Assembly: GCA_023432805.1 (NCBI GenBank)
Contig: JAEYUG010000129.1
Location: forward strand, 1 to 64,000
Reading direction: 5' to 3'
Length of the DNA stretch: 64,000 bases
Origin: Bacteroidota bacterium
Lineage (GTDB): Bacteria; Bacteroidota; Ignavibacteria; SZUA-365
Below the pieces are notes generated by a model. The model searched no databases. It was not told where the DNA came from and saw only the letters and a program-made list of their open reading frames with translations. The position numbers and the translations under genes were made by a program. Each line of letters opens with the position of its first letter. Position 1 is the stretch's first letter. Positions 17,281 to 25,283 of this stretch are shown here, piece after piece.

Positions 17281-18525
17281 ATGCGCTCTTCGGCACGACA
17301 TCTTGCCACCATCTCGCTCGTGACGGCGACGGTGGTGTTCGCGGCGACGCTTCCGGTGCGGCATACGTTCTGGGGGGGACTCCTGCACGCCTTCGCCGAG
17401 GCCGCGATGATCGGGGGACTCGCCGACTGGTTCGCCGTCGTTGCGCTCTTCCGGCATCCGCTCGGGATTCCGATACCCCACACGGCGATCCTCCCCGCGC
17501 ACCGCGCGCGACTGACACAGGGCATCATCGACATCGTGCAAAACACCTGGCTGCACAAGGATGCGATCCGTGCACGCATCGACCGGTGGGACGTCGGCGC
17601 GACGCTCGCGACCTGGCTGGCGAGCAGCCGCGCCCGCGCGGCGCTGGCCTCGGCCGTGCGCACCGTCGCCCGCGAGATCCTGCGCGGCATCGACGCCCCG
17701 CGGCTCTCGCTGGCCCTGCGCGACACGCTGCATGCGCGCATCACGCCCGACGATCTCGCACGCTGGCTGCGCGGCGCGACAGAACGCGCCATCGCCGACC
17801 GGCTGCATGATCCCCTCGTCGATGCACTGCTCTCCCAAGCCGGCAGTCACCTGAAGACGCCCACGCTCGAACGCACCGTCACGAAGATGCTGCGCGAGGC
17901 CGCCGACGCCTATGCGACGAGTCCCATGAAAAAACTCGGCCGCTGGCTCGCCGAGAATGCCGGCGCCCTCGAGTACACCGATCTCGCCCGCGCCCTGCTC
18001 GGCGCGGCTGCGGCGGATCTCGAGTCCATGCGCCGCGACCTAGCACATCCCCTCCGGCGCGAAATCGACACGCGGCTGCAGGATGTCATGGCCGCCAACA
18101 CATCCCTCGCCGAATCCCTGCACCACGCCCTCTTCACATCACCTGCGACGATCGACGCCCTGTCGTCGGCCATCGAGCGTGCGGCGGAGTGGATCCGCGA
18201 GGATGTCGAGCGCAGTGAGGGAATCCTCGTCACGCAGATCGACACCCTGCTCGAGCAGGCGCGCACGCGGCTCACCGGCGATGCAACAGCACGCGCGGCC
18301 GTCGACACGTGGATCAAGGAACGCATCGTGCACATCGTCGACGAACATCACGGCGAAATCGGCGCGCTCGTGCGCGAGAATCTCGAACGCCTCGATGACG
18401 CGCAGCTCGTTGCACAGATCGAATCCAAGGTCGGCGCGGATCTGCAGTACATCCGCATCAACGGCGCCGTGGTCGGGGGACTCGTCGGCGCACTGCTCTA
18501 TCTGCTCACACACAGTCTTCCGTGA
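17281..18525 (+). CDS. DUF445 family membrane protein (YjiN-like)
   Basis: A 414-residue protein with an N-terminal membrane segment, the family signature 'GGLADWFAVVALFRHPLG(I)PIPHTAILP' (about residues 42-70), long helical cytoplasmic or periplasmic regions rich in Ala/Arg, and a C-terminal membrane helix ('INGAVVGGLVGALLYLLTHSLP'). The role of DUF445 proteins is not established. The start at MRSSARHL gives the usual N-terminal distance to the signature. The next gene follows after 102 bp with its own promoter, so this is a single-gene unit. Confidence 0.9.
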   Translation: MRSSARHLATISLVTATVVFAATLPVRHTFWGGLLHAFAEAAMIGGLADWFAVVALFRHPLGIPIPHTAILPAHRARLTQGIIDIVQNTWLHKDAIRARIDRWDVGATLATWLASSRARAALASAVRTVAREILRGIDAPRLSLALRDTLHARITPDDLARWLRGATERAIADRLHDPLVDALLSQAGSHLKTPTLERTVTKMLREAADAYATSPMKKLGRWLAENAGALEYTDLARALLGAAAADLESMRRDLAHPLRREIDTRLQDVMAANTSLAESLHHALFTSPATIDALSSAIERAAEWIREDVERSEGILVTQIDTLLEQARTRLTGDATARAAVDTWIKERIVHIVDEHHGEIGALVRENLERLDDAQLVAQIESKVGADLQYIRINGAVVGGLVGALLYLLTHSLP

Positions 18526-18532
18526 GCCCCTC

Positions 18533-18563
18533 TTGACCTTGGGAAAACGGATCCGTAGATTCC
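18533..18563 (+). promoter_or_regulatory. Putative promoter of the Omp28-like gene
   Basis: TTG (18533-18535), a 20-bp spacer and TAGATTCC (18556-18563) fit the Bacteroidota sigma-A pattern. It would start transcription near 18568, giving a leader of about 60 nt. It lies just after the DUF445 stop codon. Confidence 0.65.
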
Positions 18564-18627
18564 GAAAATAATACCGTTAACTCCGCTTTTTGGAGCATCT
18601 CTCCCACCCCGAAATAAGGTGCACCGC

Positions 18628-20019
18628 ATGAAACGACTGCTCCCGCTGCTTTTCCTCTTCGTCGTACCCGTGCTTGCGCTGCAGGCACAGACGGCCCGCA
18701 CCGTCCTCCTTGAAGAAGCCACCGGTACCTGGTGCGGATACTGTCCCTACGGTGCAGACACGCTGAACTCCATCCTGCACACCATGTCCAACACGCGGGG
18801 ACTCGCCTATCACGGCGGCAGCGCCACCGAGCCCATGCGTACAACCGAGGGCACCGCGATCCTCACCAACATGGCTGTCGGCAACTGGCCCTCCGCTGCA
18901 GTCGACCGCATCATCTGGAACGTGGGCGGCAACTATCAGATGATGCTCAGTCGTTCGATCTGGCGTCAGGCCGCGCAGATCCGCCTCGCCAATGCACCAA
19001 CCTCGCCCTGCGCCATCTCGGTCAGCGCCACCTTTGATTCACTCACCCGCGTGCTCACCGGCACTGCGAGCGTGAATGCACTTGTCGCCATGCCGACCGG
19101 ACCCTTCAACATCAACATCATCCTCTCCGAGAACAACATCCAGTACTCGCAGACCTTCTATCCCCCCGGCGGCGGCACGACCACCATCAGTCCCTACTAC
19201 CACAAGCACGTCGTGCGCCAGATGGTCACCGGCACCCTCGGCGTCCAGATCTCCCCGGGCGCGATCGCCGCGAACACCACGCTGAACCATCCCTTCAACG
19301 TGACGATCCCCGCCGGCTGGAACATCAACGAAATGGATCTCACCGTGTTCGTCACGCAGGTCTTCACCGGCAGCAACGGCAACTCCCGCGACATCCAGGC
19401 CACGTGGCAGGAAGGACTCCGCGCGAGCGTGACCTTCGTGCCCGTCGACCTCGCACTCTTCCGCGCGCAGCAGACCGGCGCCGATGTCGAGCTCGTCTGG
19501 CGCACCCAGCGCGAGGAGAACAATGCGGGATGGCACATCGAGCGCCGCACCATCGAAAGCGACTGGAAGGATATCGGTTTTGTGGAAGGAGCCGGCGCCT
19601 CGACCGGCACCCGCGACTACACCTTCGTCGACCCCAGCCCCGCTGCGGAAGTCCTCTATTCGTATCGCCTCCGGCAGCGCGACTACGACGGCACCGAAAC
19701 CCACTCGCAGAAGGCGCCGATCTTCGTGCGCGGCGAGGTGAAGGGATTCGCACTGCTGCAGAATTTCCCGAACCCCTTCAATCCCTCGACCACGATCGAG
19801 TTCCGTCTCGAGCAGGCCTCGAACGTCCGCGTGGAAATCGTCGACCTTCTCGGCCGCACGCTGCGAGTGCTGGCCGATGGCGAACATGCGGCAGGTGCAC
19901 ACACCGTCGTGTGGGATGCAGTGGATGCCGCCGGCACCGCCCTGCCCTCGGGCATGTACATGTGCCGCATGACCGCTCCCGCCTTCAACACGACACGCAC
20001 GCTGCACCTGGCGCGGTAA
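18628..20019 (+). CDS. Omp28-like secreted protein with T9SS sorting domain
   Basis: A 463-residue exported protein. Signal peptide (MKRLLPLLFLFVVPVLALQAQ) followed at once by the Omp28 thioredoxin-like segment 'VLLEEATGTWCGYCPYGADTL', with a redox-type CGYC, then 'WPSAAVDRIIW', a beta-rich Ig-like region, a second Ig-like module ('VPVDLALFRAQQTGADVELVW', 'GWHIERR', 'YSYRLRQRDYDGTETHS') and a type A T9SS domain ('LLQNFPNPFNPSTTIEFRLE' to 'TRTLHLAR'). Probably surface-exposed or released. A GTG in frame at 18619 is less likely; AAGGTG lies 7 bp before the ATG chosen. Terminator downstream. Confidence 0.9.
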   Translation: MKRLLPLLFLFVVPVLALQAQTARTVLLEEATGTWCGYCPYGADTLNSILHTMSNTRGLAYHGGSATEPMRTTEGTAILTNMAVGNWPSAAVDRIIWNVGGNYQMMLSRSIWRQAAQIRLANAPTSPCAISVSATFDSLTRVLTGTASVNALVAMPTGPFNINIILSENNIQYSQTFYPPGGGTTTISPYYHKHVVRQMVTGTLGVQISPGAIAANTTLNHPFNVTIPAGWNINEMDLTVFVTQVFTGSNGNSRDIQATWQEGLRASVTFVPVDLALFRAQQTGADVELVWRTQREENNAGWHIERRTIESDWKDIGFVEGAGASTGTRDYTFVDPSPAAEVLYSYRLRQRDYDGTETHSQKAPIFVRGEVKGFALLQNFPNPFNPSTTIEFRLEQASNVRVEIVDLLGRTLRVLADGEHAAGAHTVVWDAVDAAGTALPSGMYMCRMTAPAFNTTRTLHLAR

Positions 20020-20040
20020 CCATCCTCCCCTGTCTTCACG

Positions 20041-20073
20041 CCCCCCGCAGGCAGAACCTACGGGGGGCTTTTT
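20041..20073 (+). terminator. Rho-independent terminator of the Omp28-like gene
   Basis: CCCCCCG pairs with CGGGGGG across a 13-nt loop that can itself pair AGG/CCT, followed by CTTTTTC. It is 21 bp after the stop codon. Confidence 0.88.
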
Positions 20074-20238
20074 CATGCAGGGTGCGGTCTCACGCATGGG
20101 GGGGGTGTGATGCATGCGCCACCTGATGATGGCTGTATTGCGGGTATTTCAGACTGGTATATGCTTTTTTTCGTGGACAGGGAGTGCGTTGTTGCAGGGG
20201 TCACTCATGAATGGATGTCGACAACCTGTGGAGAACCC

Positions 20239-20661
20239 ATGACACACATTTTCTCGGACCTGCTCTACCATGTCACCTGGCACACCGCCGGGTACGCCCC
20301 GCTGCTTTCGCGACGCGCCGAACACGCGCTCTACCCCTTCCTCCGCCACCGGGCATGCCAGCTGGACTGTGCCGTCCTCGAGGTCGGCGGCACGGCGAAC
20401 CGCGTGCATCTCGCCCTGCGCGTCCCTCCCTCGCGTCCGGTCTCCGTCATCATCGATGTGCTCAAGAGCGACGCGGTCCTGCAGCTCAATCGCGTCGAGC
20501 GGCTGACGCCCCCGGTGCAATGGCAGCAGGGATTCATTGCCTCCACGCTCGCACCGCCGGCACTCGACGACCTGCGCAAATGGATCCGCGCACAGAGCCG
20601 CACGGGGGCGTATCCAGCGGGACTCCACCTCCCGCTCGAGCACCCATCCGTCCAGCCCTGA
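20239..20661 (+). CDS. Degenerate Y1 (IS200/RAYT-like) transposase-related protein
   Basis: A 140-residue protein whose layout follows the Y1_Tnp fold: 'MTHIFSDLLYHVTWHT' at the start, 'CAVLEVGGTANRVHLALRVPPS' in the position of the HUH motif, 'VSVIIDVLKSDAV', 'VQWQQGFIASTL' and 'DLRKWIRAQ' in the position of the catalytic helix. In active IS200/IS605-type enzymes the HUH motif is D-H-x-H and the catalytic Tyr sits in a Y-I-x-x-Q helix. Here the first His is Arg55 (RVH) and the Tyr is Trp115, so cleavage chemistry is probably lost. Shine-Dalgarno GGAG lies 5 bp before the ATG. B-type palindromes begin 20 bp downstream, as in REP-associated transposases. Reading frame intact, suggesting retention for binding rather than decay. 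Confidence 0.72.
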   Translation: MTHIFSDLLYHVTWHTAGYAPLLSRRAEHALYPFLRHRACQLDCAVLEVGGTANRVHLALRVPPSRPVSVIIDVLKSDAVLQLNRVERLTPPVQWQQGFIASTLAPPALDDLRKWIRAQSRTGAYPAGLHLPLEHPSVQP

Positions 20662-20680
20662 CCGCGGCGTCTCGCCGCCA

Positions 20681-20786
20681 GAAAGGTCGGTGGACGTCCT
20701 CGTCCACTTAAAAGGTCGGTGGACGTCCTCGTCCACCCTGCGCCTGCTGAACATGCGTCAGGAGTGGACGCGGACGTCCACCCTCC
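20681..20786 (+). repeat. Composite palindromic element: two B units, linker, variant third hairpin
   Basis: B units at 20681-20707 and 20710-20737 are followed by a linker containing CTGAACATGCGTCAGGAG and a variant palindrome (GTGGACGCGGACGTCCAC, 20764-20781) with the CCCTCC tail. The linker matches that of the locus at 36889-36964 in reverse orientation. It lies between the Y1 transposase-like gene and the M24 peptidase gene. Confidence 0.88.
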
Positions 20787-20857
20787 TTTCTTCACTTTCG
20801 CGGGCAGGCTTCGTATGTTGGAGGTTTCCTACCATCCCACCCAACTCGAGGCTCGAA

Positions 20858-22051
20858 ATGGATCTGCACGCGATACAGGCGGCCCTTGCGGAAGCCGGCA
20901 TTGACGGCTGGCTGTTCTACGATTTCCACAACCGCGACGCGATCGCCGCGCGCATCCTGTCGATGGATACGAAGCGCTTCGCCTCCCGGCGCTGGTACTA
21001 CTACATCCCGGCGCACGGCGAACCGCAGAAGCTCGTGCACCGCATCGAACCCTGGCGCTGCGATCACCTGCCGGGCGCGAAGCACATCTACCTGCCCTGG
21101 CAGGAACAGCAGGCCATGTTGAAGGACATGCTTGGCAGCGCGAAACGCGTCGCGATGCAGTACTCGCCGAACAATGCGATCCCCTACGTCAGCATCGTCG
21201 ACGGCGGCACCATCGAACTCGTACGCAGCTTCGGCGTCGAGGTCGTCTCGAGCGCCGATCTGGTCGGACGCTTCGAGGCGCACCTCTCCATGACGGACTG
21301 GGAAAGCCACAAGGAGGCCGGCGCGGTGATGCAGCATGTGAAGGACGAAACCTTCCGCGAAATCGCCCGCCGCATCCGCCGCGGCGAGCATCCCCGCGAA
21401 GTCGAGATCCAGCGCTTCATGCACGACATGCTCCGCGCAAACGAGATGCACTGGGAGGATGGTCCCATCGTCGCCATCAACGGTCACGCCGCCGATCCCC
21501 ACTTCGAACCGACCGAGGAGAACAGCGTCGCGATGAAGGAAGGCGACCTGCTGCTGCTCGACCTCTGGGCCAAGAAGGCCCGCCCCGGCTCCATCTACTA
21601 CGACATCACGTGGATGGCATGGATCGGCACCGAGGTGCCCGAACACATCGAGAAGATCTTCCAGGTGGGAAGGAATGCGCGCGAGGCGGCGGTGCAGCTG
21701 GTCCGCGACCGATTCGCAACCGGCACGCCGGTCCACGGCTGGGAAGTCGACGATGCCTGCCGTGCGGTGGTGGACGCAGCCGGATACGGTGCGTACTTCA
21801 CGCATCGTACGGGACATAACATCGGCGAGGAAGTGCATGGCAACGGCGTGCACATCGACAACCTCGAGACAATGGACAACCGCACGATCATTCCCGGCAC
21901 CTGCTTCTCGGTCGAGCCCGGCATCTACATCGCCGAACAGAACATCGGCTTCCGCACGGAGATCGACGTGTTCGTCACCGATGAGGGCGTGGTCGATGTC
22001 TACGGCGCTCAGCAGGAATCCATGATCCCCCTTCTCGCACTCGACGTCTGA
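20858..22051 (+). CDS. M24 family metallopeptidase (Xaa-Pro aminopeptidase/prolidase-like)
   Basis: A 397-residue cytosolic 'pita-bread' peptidase. The N-terminal creatinase-like domain (1-150) is followed by the catalytic domain. The five metal ligands expected for the family are visible: D235 (LLLLDLW), D249 (IYYDITW), H320 (HRTGHNIGEE), E353 (SVEPGIY) and E368 (GFRTEIDVFV). Substrate probably peptides with proline in the second position. The frame stays open upstream through the palindromes, but MDLHAIQAAL is the natural start. A TATGTTGG box at 20814 could be the -7 element. The symporter gene follows after 14 bp, suggesting an operon of peptide cleavage and amino acid uptake. Confidence 0.92.
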   Translation: MDLHAIQAALAEAGIDGWLFYDFHNRDAIAARILSMDTKRFASRRWYYYIPAHGEPQKLVHRIEPWRCDHLPGAKHIYLPWQEQQAMLKDMLGSAKRVAMQYSPNNAIPYVSIVDGGTIELVRSFGVEVVSSADLVGRFEAHLSMTDWESHKEAGAVMQHVKDETFREIARRIRRGEHPREVEIQRFMHDMLRANEMHWEDGPIVAINGHAADPHFEPTEENSVAMKEGDLLLLDLWAKKARPGSIYYDITWMAWIGTEVPEHIEKIFQVGRNAREAAVQLVRDRFATGTPVHGWEVDDACRAVVDAAGYGAYFTHRTGHNIGEEVHGNGVHIDNLETMDNRTIIPGTCFSVEPGIYIAEQNIGFRTEIDVFVTDEGVVDVYGAQQESMIPLLALDV

Positions 22052-22065
22052 ATCCCGGAGAATCC

Positions 22066-23544
22066 ATGACCACGTATATCGTCGTCATCCTGCTCTACCT
22101 CGTCGCACTGACGATCTACAACTTCTACAAGGGCCGCAAGGTCAGCAATCAGGACGACATGATGGTGGCGGGACGCAGTCTCGGCATCACCACCATGGTG
22201 TTCACGCTCGTCTGCACGTGGATCGGATCGGGCACCTTCATCGCCGGCGCGGAATACGCGTTCAAGGCGGGCTGGAGTTCGCTGTGGATGCCGGCCGGCG
22301 CCTGGGTCGGCATCGCGGTCATCTACTTCCTCGCCGCGAAGATCCGCACCTTCGGCGAGTACACCATCGGCGACATTCTCGAGGAGCGCTACGGAAAGTT
22401 CGCCCGCCTCTTCGGCGCGATCGCACTCATCATCGCATTCACCACCATCGTCTCGTACCAGTTCCGCGCGGGCGGCTACATCATCAACGTCATCACCGAT
22501 GGTGCGGTCAGCGTGGAAATGGGACAGGCGCTCGCGGCAGGATTCGTGATCCTGTTCACCGCGCTCGGCGGCATGGTGGCCGTCGCGCATACGGATCTGC
22601 CCAACGGCATCATCATCGTGCTCGCATGCATCATCGCGGTGCCCTTCGTCGTCATCACCGCCGGGGGATGGTCCGCACCCGCCACGATCCTGCCGGCCTC
22701 GCATTTCCAGGTGTTCACCGAGGACTTCGGACGCTACCCGCTGTTGAAGGGACTCAGCTACTTTTTCGCAACCATGTTTCTGCTGCTCGGCGTGCAGAGC
22801 ATGTACCAGAAGTTCTACAGTGCACGCACGCCCGGCGACGCGAAGAAGGCAGTGCTGTTGTGGATCGTCGGCACCATCGTCGTCGAAACCGTCGTCGTCG
22901 TGATCGCGATCTATGCCTCTTCGTATTTCCGGCAGAACAACATCGAGATCGATCCCGCCTCGGTGGTCCTGCAGGCTGCCCGGCAGATGATGCCCGCTCC
23001 TGTCGGACTGCTGCTGCTCGCAGCCGCGGTCGTCGTCGTGCTCTCGACAGGCATGAACTATCTGCTGAGTCCCTCGACCAACATCATGCGCGACATCTAC
23101 CAGCGCTTCATTCGTCCCGATGCTCCGCAGTCCACCATGGTCGCGCTGCAGAAGGTCTTCATCGTCGTGCTCGGTCTGGCCGCGTTCCTGATGATCTTCA
23201 TTCCCACGGTGCTCGACGCAAAGATATCCGTGCTCAAGTACGCCTACTTCGCGTACACGATGTACGGCGTTGCCATCACGCCCGCACTCTTTGCCGCGCT
23301 CTCGTGGAAACGCGCGACGAAGGCCGGCGGTCTGGCCAGCATCGTGCTTGGAGCCATCACGGCAGTGGTGCTCGATCTGGTGATTCCCTTCGGATTTCCC
23401 GAGCTCATGATTTCCGGAGATCCCTGGGGCATTCCGAGCATCTTCCCCGCGCTCGTCGTATCGATCGGTGCGCTGGTGATCGTCAGCTATGCGACGCCGA
23501 AGCCCGATGCGTCGGTGCTGGCGCGACTCTTCCCGGAGAAGTGA
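22066..23544 (+). CDS. Sodium:solute symporter (SSS family)
   Basis: A 492-residue inner-membrane protein with about 13 predicted helices. The N-terminal 'DDMMVAGRSLGITTMVFTLVCTWIGSGTFIAGAEYAF' is characteristic of SSF transporters, and 'ILEERYGKFARLFGAI' and 'GGMVAVAHTDLPNGIIIVL' follow in the expected order. The substrate cannot be told; proline, pantothenate or other small solutes are possible. GGAGAATCC precedes the ATG and the gene lies 14 bp after the M24 peptidase gene, so the two are probably cotranscribed. A composite palindromic element begins 5 bp after the stop codon. Confidence 0.93.
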   Translation: MTTYIVVILLYLVALTIYNFYKGRKVSNQDDMMVAGRSLGITTMVFTLVCTWIGSGTFIAGAEYAFKAGWSSLWMPAGAWVGIAVIYFLAAKIRTFGEYTIGDILEERYGKFARLFGAIALIIAFTTIVSYQFRAGGYIINVITDGAVSVEMGQALAAGFVILFTALGGMVAVAHTDLPNGIIIVLACIIAVPFVVITAGGWSAPATILPASHFQVFTEDFGRYPLLKGLSYFFATMFLLLGVQSMYQKFYSARTPGDAKKAVLLWIVGTIVVETVVVVIAIYASSYFRQNNIEIDPASVVLQAARQMMPAPVGLLLLAAAVVVVLSTGMNYLLSPSTNIMRDIYQRFIRPDAPQSTMVALQKVFIVVLGLAAFLMIFIPTVLDAKISVLKYAYFAYTMYGVAITPALFAALSWKRATKAGGLASIVLGAITAVVLDLVIPFGFPELMISGDPWGIPSIFPALVVSIGALVIVSYATPKPDASVLARLFPEK

Positions 23545-23549
23545 CTGGA

Positions 23550-23700
23550 GGGTGGACGCCGTTCGTCCACCCGAAAGGTCGGTGGACGCCCTCGTCCACC
23601 CGAAAGGTCGGTGGACGTCCTCGTCCACCCTGCACCCAGAGATGTTTCGTCAAGGACGGACGAGGGCGTCCGTCCTCCCAGCAGGGCGTCCGTCCTCCCG
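23550..23700 (+). repeat. Composite palindromic element: three B units, linker, A and half-A units
   Basis: B-type hairpins at 23550-23572 (variant), 23573-23600 and 23602-23629, a linker of about 24 bp (with ATGTTTCGTCAAGG), a full A palindrome at 23654-23679 and a half copy ending at 23700. It fills the gap between the convergent symporter and glycosyltransferase genes. Confidence 0.9.
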
Positions 23701-23703
23701 GGA

Positions 23704-25020
23704 TTACGTGAGGTCGTCGAGCAGCGATGCGAGCTGCCGGGCGACCTCGCGCCGTTCATAGCGCGCAACCTTCGAGCGATCCTGTTCGAGACCGAGGGCA
23801 TTGGCCTGCCACTGCGCGAAGTAGTCGCGCACGATGGCGGCTATGCCCTCGACGTCGTTCGACCGCGCCACCGCTCCCGAGCGCGTTTCCTCGATCACCC
23901 GCGTCACCGCTCCCTCGGGTGCCAGCGTGATGATCGGCTTCCCCGCGCCGATGTACTCGTAGACCTTTCCCGGCACGATCTCGTCGTTGCCGGCAAAGTC
24001 ATCCACAATCATGAGCAGGGCGTCGGACTGGAACAGATGCCGCACGCTTGCTGCATGCGGCATGTACTCACGCACGACGATCGACGGTGCAAGCACGGGA
24101 TGCGCGAACATCGCGCGCACTTCCGCGCCGAAGCGGCCGATGAACTGCAGCCGCAGCTTCGAAGCATCCACCCATCCCCGTTCGACACCGAGCGCGACCG
24201 CGGCGAGAAAGGTCTCGGGATTCCGCTTGCCGTACATCGAGCCCGTATAGGTGATCGTGCAAACATCGCGATCGACCACCTCCACCGTCGGGAAATCCGC
24301 GCTGTCGAAGCCGTTCGGCAACCAGTGCACCTTGCCGCGGTCGATGCCGGGATACTTCGTCGCGAAATCCTTTGCGATGCCCTCCCAGGCCACCTCCATG
24401 CGGTCGCACTCGGCATACACCGACCGCTCGAAATGCCGGTCGATCGCATTCGGGATCACCCACCGCTTCGGCGTCGAGAGAAATCCCCGCCATGGATCGC
24501 GAAACCCCGCAATCCACGGCAGTCCCGTGCGCCGCTTCAGATCGCGCGCGATCAGCGAACAGGTGTACGGCGGCGACGACGAATACAGCGCCCGCACATC
24601 GTGATCCCCGATGATCTTCAACCCCTCCTCGACCCCGTAGCGCCGCCAACCCATGCGCGCATCCGGGATGAAGAACGTGGCACGCACCGCTTCCGCCAGA
24701 CGCTCCGGCATCGACCGCCTCTCCCCCGGTTTCGGGATGGTATTGACATCCACCGGGGTCCCCGCCTTCTTGCCCGTGAACTTCCGATACACGTCGTAGG
24801 GCTCGAAAATGCGCGTGCGATACACGGCGACATCTGAAGGGATTTCGTTGATGAGGGATTCGTCCCGCGCCGGATAATCGGCGTCCTTCACCGTCAAGAC
24901 GATGGGAAGCCACCCGAATTCGCGCAGATAGCGGGTGAATTTGAGCACCCGCTGCACGCCGGGTCCCCCCGACGGCGGAAAATAATACGAGACGACGAGA
25001 ACACGCTTCTGCTCGGCCAT
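23704..25020 (-). CDS. Glycosyltransferase (GT4/WcaI-like)
   Basis: A 438-residue GT-B type glycosyltransferase. The start 'KRVLVVSYYFPPSGGPGVQRVLKFTRYLREFGW' is the usual nucleotide-sugar GT4 opening; 'YSSSPPYTCSLIARDLKRRTGLPWIAGFRDPW' lies mid-N-domain; the C-domain has 'ITYTGSMYGKRNPETFLAAV' and 'GKVYEYIGAGKPIITLAPEGAVTRVIEE', the expected donor-binding region. Likely role in polysaccharide or LPS O-antigen assembly at the inner face of the membrane; sugar and acceptor unknown. Stands alone. A TAAGTTGC box ends 4 bp before the ATG, so the transcript may be leaderless. Confidence 0.92.
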   Translation of the reverse strand: MAEQKRVLVVSYYFPPSGGPGVQRVLKFTRYLREFGWLPIVLTVKDADYPARDESLINEIPSDVAVYRTRIFEPYDVYRKFTGKKAGTPVDVNTIPKPGERRSMPERLAEAVRATFFIPDARMGWRRYGVEEGLKIIGDHDVRALYSSSPPYTCSLIARDLKRRTGLPWIAGFRDPWRGFLSTPKRWVIPNAIDRHFERSVYAECDRMEVAWEGIAKDFATKYPGIDRGKVHWLPNGFDSADFPTVEVVDRDVCTITYTGSMYGKRNPETFLAAVALGVERGWVDASKLRLQFIGRFGAEVRAMFAHPVLAPSIVVREYMPHAASVRHLFQSDALLMIVDDFAGNDEIVPGKVYEYIGAGKPIITLAPEGAVTRVIEETRSGAVARSNDVEGIAAIVRDYFAQWQANALGLEQDRSKVARYERREVARQLASLLDDLT

Positions 25021-25024
25021 GCAG

Positions 25025-25055
25025 GCAACTTACGGACTGGGGCGGGACGAAAAAA
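25025..25055 (-). promoter_or_regulatory. Putative promoter of the glycosyltransferase gene, leaderless
   Basis: On the minus strand TTT (25055-25053), a 20-bp spacer and TAAGTTGC (25032-25025). The expected start site falls at about 25020, the A of the ATG. The -33 element is TTT rather than TTG. Confidence 0.45.
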
Positions 25056-25283
25056 ACACACCGCTTCCAGCTGCGGGAACGCATGGGGACATTACGACCC
25101 TGCGTATCCGAATTACCGGTACCCGGGACCGTACTGCATCCCGCACATCGCCCCATTCAGCATGAAATCGCCATTCTCTGCGTCAAATGTATTTCGGACA
25201 TAAAAGCGAGTTTATGGTACATTTATTGCATCGCTGACGGGACTGGACACCAATCCCGTTTTCATTTTTTCACTGGAGGATGT

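Noticed and set aside
22009..23628. Open frame of 539 codons opposite the sodium:solute symporter gene
   Set aside because: Low-complexity Asp/His/Glu-rich product without a recognisable domain; the plus-strand symporter explains the conserved sequence.
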